Shown here one piece after another: positions 60,652-64,000 of a stretch of 64,000 nt of DNA; position 1 is the first letter of the stretch; every line of letters starts with the position of its first letter. This stretch comes from Nakamurella aerolata (lineage in GTDB: Bacteria; Actinomycetota; Actinomycetes; Mycobacteriales; Nakamurellaceae). The stretch spans positions 62,001-126,000 of the forward strand of contig NZ_JABEND010000011.1 of assembly GCF_013002705.1 (NCBI RefSeq). The letters are read 5' to 3'. A program made the position numbers and the translations under genes. Below the pieces are notes generated by a model. It searched no databases. It was not told the origin of the DNA and saw only the letters and a program-made list of their open reading frames with translations.

Positions 60652-62313
60652 ATGAATACTCCCGACGTGCCGTCGTTGCTGCCGCGACCGGTTCACCTGC
60701 AGCTGGGAACCGGGTCGGTGACGCTCGATGCCGGCTCTCGGATTCTCGCGGCTGCTGGCACCGAACCGGCCGCCTACCTGCTCCGCGAGCAGCTTGCGGG
60801 CACCGGGCTGGCCCTGCCGGTGCTGCCCAGATCGACGCCGATGCTCGCCTACGCCGAGCCCGCCACCAGCGTCGCGCTGACGCTGGACCCGGCGCTGGGC
60901 TCCGAGGCGTTCGTGCTGAACGCCCACGACGACCAGATCAGCATCATCGGCGGAGATCGGGCCGGGCTCGGCTACGGCGGGCAGGCGCTGCGACAGTTGC
61001 TGTCTCCCGGGGTGTACCGGCGGGCCGCAACGCGGGGCGGTCCGTGGACGCTGCCGTCGGTGAGCATCGCCGACCGACCCCGCTTCCGGTGGCGGGGCGT
61101 GATGCTCGACGTGGTGCGGCATTTCATGCCGAAGCACGATCTGCTGCGCTTCGTCGACCTGCTCGCCGTGCACCGGTTCAACCGGCTGCAGTTGCACCTC
61201 ACCGACGACCAGGGCTGGCGGGTGCAGATTCGCCGCTACCCGCGGTTGACCGAGATCGGTGGCTGGCGCACCGAGAGCCAGCTGGGCTCGGGTCCGGCGG
61301 CGCACGGCGACGGCCGCCCGCACGGCGGCTACTACACCCAGGACGACATCCGCGAGATCGTCGACTACGCCGCCGCGCGTGGCATCACCGTCATCCCGGA
61401 AGTGGAGCTGCCCGGGCACGTGCAGGCGGCCATCGCGGCCTATCCGGAGCTCGGCGTCACCGGCGCGCAGTTGCCGGTGTGGACCCGCTGGGGCGTCAAC
61501 GTGAACGTGCTGAACGCCGAAGACAGCACCGTGCAGTTCTTCCGGAACGTGCTGGACGAGATCATCCACCTGTTTCCCAGCGAGGTGATCGGCATCGGCG
61601 GGGACGAATGCCCGCGCGAGCAGTGGCGCGCCGACCCGCGCACCCAGCAGCTGATGGCCGAACGCGGGCTGACCACCGAGTCGCAGGTGCAGAGTTGGTT
61701 CCTGGCAGAGATTTCCGAGCACCTGGCCACCCGCGGCCGCCGGGTGCTGGCGTGGGACGAGATGCTCGCCGGCGAGGTGCCGGCCGATGCGACGATCTTG
61801 GGCTGGCGCGGCTCGGCGGGTATCGGCGCCGCGACCGATCGTGGGCTTGCCGTGGTCAGTTGTCCGGATCACTCGGCTTACCTCGACTACCGACAGTCCG
61901 ACGGCCCGGACGAACCCATCCCGGTGTCGATGGTGCTGACCCTGGAAGATGTCTACCGATTCGACCCGGTCGCGCCGGTTCTGAGCCCCGCTCAGGCGGC
62001 CCTGATCCAGGGCGGCCAGGCCAACATCTGGGCCGAACACATGGATTCGGCCAGGGTGGTCGACTTCTACGCGTTCCCGCGGTTGTGCGCCATGGCCGAA
62101 GTGTTGTGGAGCGACGAAACCCGTGATCTGCCAGCGTTTATGGACCGGCTGCGGCACCACCTGCGGAGGCTGGATGCGCTCGGCGTCGAGTACCGGCCAC
62201 TGGCCGGGCCGCTGCCGTGGCAGCGCCGCCCCGGCGTCCCAGGGCGCCCGCTCACCAGGCAGCAGCGCGCCGACGAGGTCACCCAGCTGGTCGCCGAGAT
62301 CGGCGTCGGCTGA
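60652..62313 (+). CDS. GH20 beta-N-acetylhexosaminidase
   Basis: 553 residues. The GH20 catalytic pair Asp318-Glu319 lies in GIGGDECPREQW. The barrel starts at RFRWRGVMLDVVRHFMPKHD, with FNRLQLHLTDDQGWRVQI, and the N-terminal GH20b domain precedes it. No signal peptide is seen, so it likely cleaves imported chito-oligosaccharides inside the cell. It sits directly after the importer genes, ten bases beyond the permease stop. Confidence 0.92.
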   Translation: MNTPDVPSLLPRPVHLQLGTGSVTLDAGSRILAAAGTEPAAYLLREQLAGTGLALPVLPRSTPMLAYAEPATSVALTLDPALGSEAFVLNAHDDQISIIGGDRAGLGYGGQALRQLLSPGVYRRAATRGGPWTLPSVSIADRPRFRWRGVMLDVVRHFMPKHDLLRFVDLLAVHRFNRLQLHLTDDQGWRVQIRRYPRLTEIGGWRTESQLGSGPAAHGDGRPHGGYYTQDDIREIVDYAAARGITVIPEVELPGHVQAAIAAYPELGVTGAQLPVWTRWGVNVNVLNAEDSTVQFFRNVLDEIIHLFPSEVIGIGGDECPREQWRADPRTQQLMAERGLTTESQVQSWFLAEISEHLATRGRRVLAWDEMLAGEVPADATILGWRGSAGIGAATDRGLAVVSCPDHSAYLDYRQSDGPDEPIPVSMVLTLEDVYRFDPVAPVLSPAQAALIQGGQANIWAEHMDSARVVDFYAFPRLCAMAEVLWSDETRDLPAFMDRLRHHLRRLDALGVEYRPLAGPLPWQRRPGVPGRPLTRQQRADEVTQLVAEIGVG

Positions 62314-62358
62314 ACCGAAACCGCTGCCGACAGTCCCGTCAGGTACGACGATGAGGGC

Positions 62359-63255
62359 ATGAACAGGTTCAGGGGCGCCCTGGTGACGCTGCTGGCGGCC
62401 GGAACTCTTGCCGGCTGCGCCAGCACCGTTTCCGGTCAGGCACAGCCGGCCGGCGCGGCCGTTGAACAAAGCGGCGGCAGCACAGGCAGCCTCGGGGGCG
62501 CGACCGAGGATGCCGAAAGGTCGGGCGGTAACGCGCCGAATGCAGCGCCCGGCACCGGCGTTGCCACCGACGGCGCCTCGCTGATCGCCAAGCTGGACGC
62601 CGGCATGCGGGATGTCACCTCACTGAAGGGCGAGCTGACGATGCAGGTGGCCGGGCAGTCCATCAACGCCACGATGGAGGAGACCGTCGAGAACGCCAAG
62701 GTCAAAGACGCCAAGATGACCATGGACTTCTCCGGCATGAACATGGAACTGCTGCTGGTCGACGGCAAGACCTACCTTGGCGGTGATCCGTCGTTGCTGT
62801 CGGGGATGGGCGTCAAGCAAACCGGCAAGAAATATGCGCTGGTGTCGGAAGATTCCGCCAACCCGCAACTCGCCGCGATGGCGACCCAGCTGAAGAGATC
62901 GCTGCAGCAGTCCGGCCCTGACGGCTACAAGGCGTTCGCCGCATCAACCACGTCGGTCAAGGCCGGCGCTGGACAGACCGTGAACGGGGTACCGACCACC
63001 GGGTACGACCTTGTCATCGACGTCGCCAAGCTCGCCGAGCAGATGCCGAACAGCGAGCTGAGCAGCGCCGGCGCGATCGGCCTCGACACCATCCCGGTGA
63101 GCCTGTGGCTGGACGAGCAGAACCGCCCGGTCAAGATGGTCGAAAAGGTTGAGGCCGGCGGCATGTCGGCGAGTGTCGAGTTCACCGTTGGCGGCTACAA
63201 CGAGCCGGTGCGGATCACGGCTCCGGATCCGTCCGAGGTGGCCACCGGCGGGTGA
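62359..63255 (+). CDS. LppX/LprG-like lipoprotein
   Basis: 298 residues. Signal peptide and lipobox TLAGCAST (Cys20), a Ser/Gly-rich linker to about residue 70, then a fold resembling LppX/LprAFG lipoproteins: LDAGMRDVTSLKGELTMQVA, MNMELLLVDGKTYLGGDPSL and IPVSLWLDEQNRPVKMVEKV. Mycobacterial relatives carry lipids across the wall. Probably cell-surface. Its link to the preceding sugar genes is not established. Confidence 0.72.
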   Translation: MNRFRGALVTLLAAGTLAGCASTVSGQAQPAGAAVEQSGGSTGSLGGATEDAERSGGNAPNAAPGTGVATDGASLIAKLDAGMRDVTSLKGELTMQVAGQSINATMEETVENAKVKDAKMTMDFSGMNMELLLVDGKTYLGGDPSLLSGMGVKQTGKKYALVSEDSANPQLAAMATQLKRSLQQSGPDGYKAFAASTTSVKAGAGQTVNGVPTTGYDLVIDVAKLAEQMPNSELSSAGAIGLDTIPVSLWLDEQNRPVKMVEKVEAGGMSASVEFTVGGYNEPVRITAPDPSEVATGG

Positions 63256-63520
63256 ACCCAGCCGCGGCGGCTGATGGTCGACAGGACGGTGCTGCGGGTG
63301 CGGGAAAGCTGGCGGCGCAAGAGGTTTCGGTTCGCCGACCTGAAAGACCAGCGATGGATCGTGCGGGGCGACGGCCATCCGTCAAGCGGGTGCCCGCCCA
63401 CAGCATTGAACCCCTGGCGCCGGGTCGGCGTCCGTTGACGCCGGCCGCGACCCAACTCAGCGACCATCTGGCACGAGCCGCCGCCGCTCGCGGCCGATCG
63501 CACCGGATCTTGCCGTCCCC
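63256..63520. other. Intergenic region with a hairpin
   Basis: No convincing gene is present. GGTCGGCGTC (63423-63432) and GACGCCGGCC (63437-63446) form a stem with one wobble pair and a four-base loop, with no T-run. It may end transcription after the lipoprotein gene. A 54-codon frame at 63274-63438 has no ribosome binding site. Confidence 0.45.
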
Positions 63521-63567
63521 TTGGTGCACTATTAGTTGGTGTGGCAACGATTGGTGTACTCTTGAGT
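63521..63567. promoter_or_regulatory. Direct repeats before the OhrR-type gene
   Basis: TTGGTGCACTATTAGT (63521-63536) and TTGGTGTACTCTTGAGT (63551-63567) are near-identical, spaced 30 bp (about three helical turns). The pair covers the region where a promoter is expected and ends two bases before the start codon. An OhrR-type repressor site is likely. Confidence 0.5.
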
Positions 63568-63569
63568 GC

Positions 63570-64000
63570 ATGAAGCCAGCCGAGTCTGCGAACACCGTCA
63601 AGGGCGGCAACCGTGCATCGACCGATCCGCTGTCGCTGGACGAACAGGTCTGTTTCGCGCTGGTGGTGGCGACCCGGGGCCTGCTGAACGTCTATCGCCC
63701 GATCCTGCGGCCGCTGGGGCTGACCCATCCGCAGTACCTGGTGATGCTGGTGTTGTGGGATGCCGCCAGCAGCGGCGAGATCGCCGTCACCGGAAGGCAT
63801 TTGGTGCGCACCCTCGGGCTGGACGCCGGAACCCTCTCGCCGCTGTTGAAGCGGTTGGAGTCGGCCGGCCTGATCCGTCGCTCGCGCGACGCCAACGACG
63901 AGCGGCAGCTCGCCATCAGCCTCACCCGGGAGGGCCTGGCGCTGCGCGAGCGGGCCTTGGCGGTGCCGCCCGCGGTGGTCGAAGAGCTGGGCATGAGCGA
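63570..64000 (+). CDS. MarR-family regulator, OhrR-type (partial)
   Basis: The gene runs off the window after 143 codons. A redox-type N-terminal Cys28 lies in LDEQVCFALVVATRG, as in OhrR. The winged helix includes GRHLVRTLGLDAGTLSPLLK and RLESAGLIRRSRDANDERQL. OhrR senses organic hydroperoxides by oxidation of this Cys and derepresses ohr. No ohr gene is seen on the left, so it may lie beyond the edge. Confidence 0.85.
   Translation, partial: MKPAESANTVKGGNRASTDPLSLDEQVCFALVVATRGLLNVYRPILRPLGLTHPQYLVMLVLWDAASSGEIAVTGRHLVRTLGLDAGTLSPLLKRLESAGLIRRSRDANDERQLAISLTREGLALRERALAVPPAVVEELGMS

Noticed and set aside
60514-62469. Long minus-strand open frame opposite the GH20 gene
   Set aside because: Composition-driven antisense frame with low-complexity translation; GH20 motifs lie on the plus strand.
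63274-63438. 54-codon open frame MVDRTVLRVRESW...
   Set aside because: No ribosome binding site and no family resemblance, and the stop lies inside a hairpin; probably non-coding.

Overview
The window is about 70% or more G+C. It uses GTG and TTG starts freely, chains genes with ATGA/GTGA stop-start overlaps, and carries actinobacterial markers: DUF2017 beside clpS, DUF3618, an LdtMt2-type L,D-transpeptidase, a SAM-IV riboswitch, WYL and MmyB-type regulators, and a tmRNA tag ending in ALAA. I read it as the chromosome of a high-GC actinobacterium. The order pncB-clpS-DUF2017-...-rhomboid-murI-rph-rdgB resembles mycobacteria. The many GC-rich word-scale tandem repeats, between genes and inside proteins, suggest a Nakamurella- or Frankineae-like lineage, but genus placement is a guess.

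Layout. 1-4.4 kb: tandem repeats, a broken SH3-like gene, a DUF2268 protease, an MFS exporter and its divergent regulator. 4.6-6.4 kb: a LuxR-type HTH protein divergent from a BlaI/M56 pair, with GTAGAA/TTCTAC boxes between. 6.5-10.3 kb: a cobalamin riboswitch followed by btuF-btuC-btuD. 10.4-17.6 kb: NAD salvage (pncA, pncB), then the clpS to rdgB housekeeping block, with an APH-type kinase where mycobacteria keep mec-cysO-cysM. 17.6-22.8 kb: a membrane protein, tRNA-Leu(UAG), bcp, DUF3618, an L,D-transpeptidase and an MBL-fold hydrolase. 22.9-32.2 kb: a sulfur-salvage operon, described below. 32.2-45.3 kb: regulators and small enzymes, tRNA-Lys(CUU), a hydroxyacid-oxoacid transhydrogenase homologue, a DHA2 exporter, an orphan TadA ATPase, a PIG-L deacetylase and a DUF255 protein. 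45.3-48 kb: a HEPN/MNT pair, DUF5996 and vapBC. 48-54.6 kb: hisN-like phosphatase, ftsE, ftsX, smpB, a GH3 enzyme and ssrA, with a duplicated ssrA 3' end downstream. 55-63.3 kb: a pentapeptide-DinB fusion, then a ROK regulator, a sugar ABC importer without its ATPase, GH20 hexosaminidase and a lipoprotein. An OhrR-type regulator runs off the right edge.

The most interesting system is 22.9-32.2 kb. A SAM-IV riboswitch, a tiny leader ORF ending in Cys-Cys, a strong hairpin and four 15-bp tandem repeats precede an amino-acid ABC importer, a fused FMN reductase-acetyltransferase, two luciferase-like monooxygenases and an FAD/NAD(P)-binding protein. By analogy with the Bacillus ytm and yxe operons this looks like uptake, N-acetylation and flavin-dependent cleavage of an S-substituted cysteine, controlled by both SAM and cysteine supply. 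The substrate and the attenuation mechanism are inference.

Other functional links: ssrA and smpB form the ribosome-rescue pair; ftsE and ftsX form the divisome ABC complex; the ROK, ABC and GH20 genes form a chitobiose/GlcNAc-type utilisation unit that probably relies on an ATPase encoded elsewhere; and BtuFCD is a B12 importer under B12 control. No rRNA genes, intact insertion sequences, CRISPR arrays or replication origins were seen.
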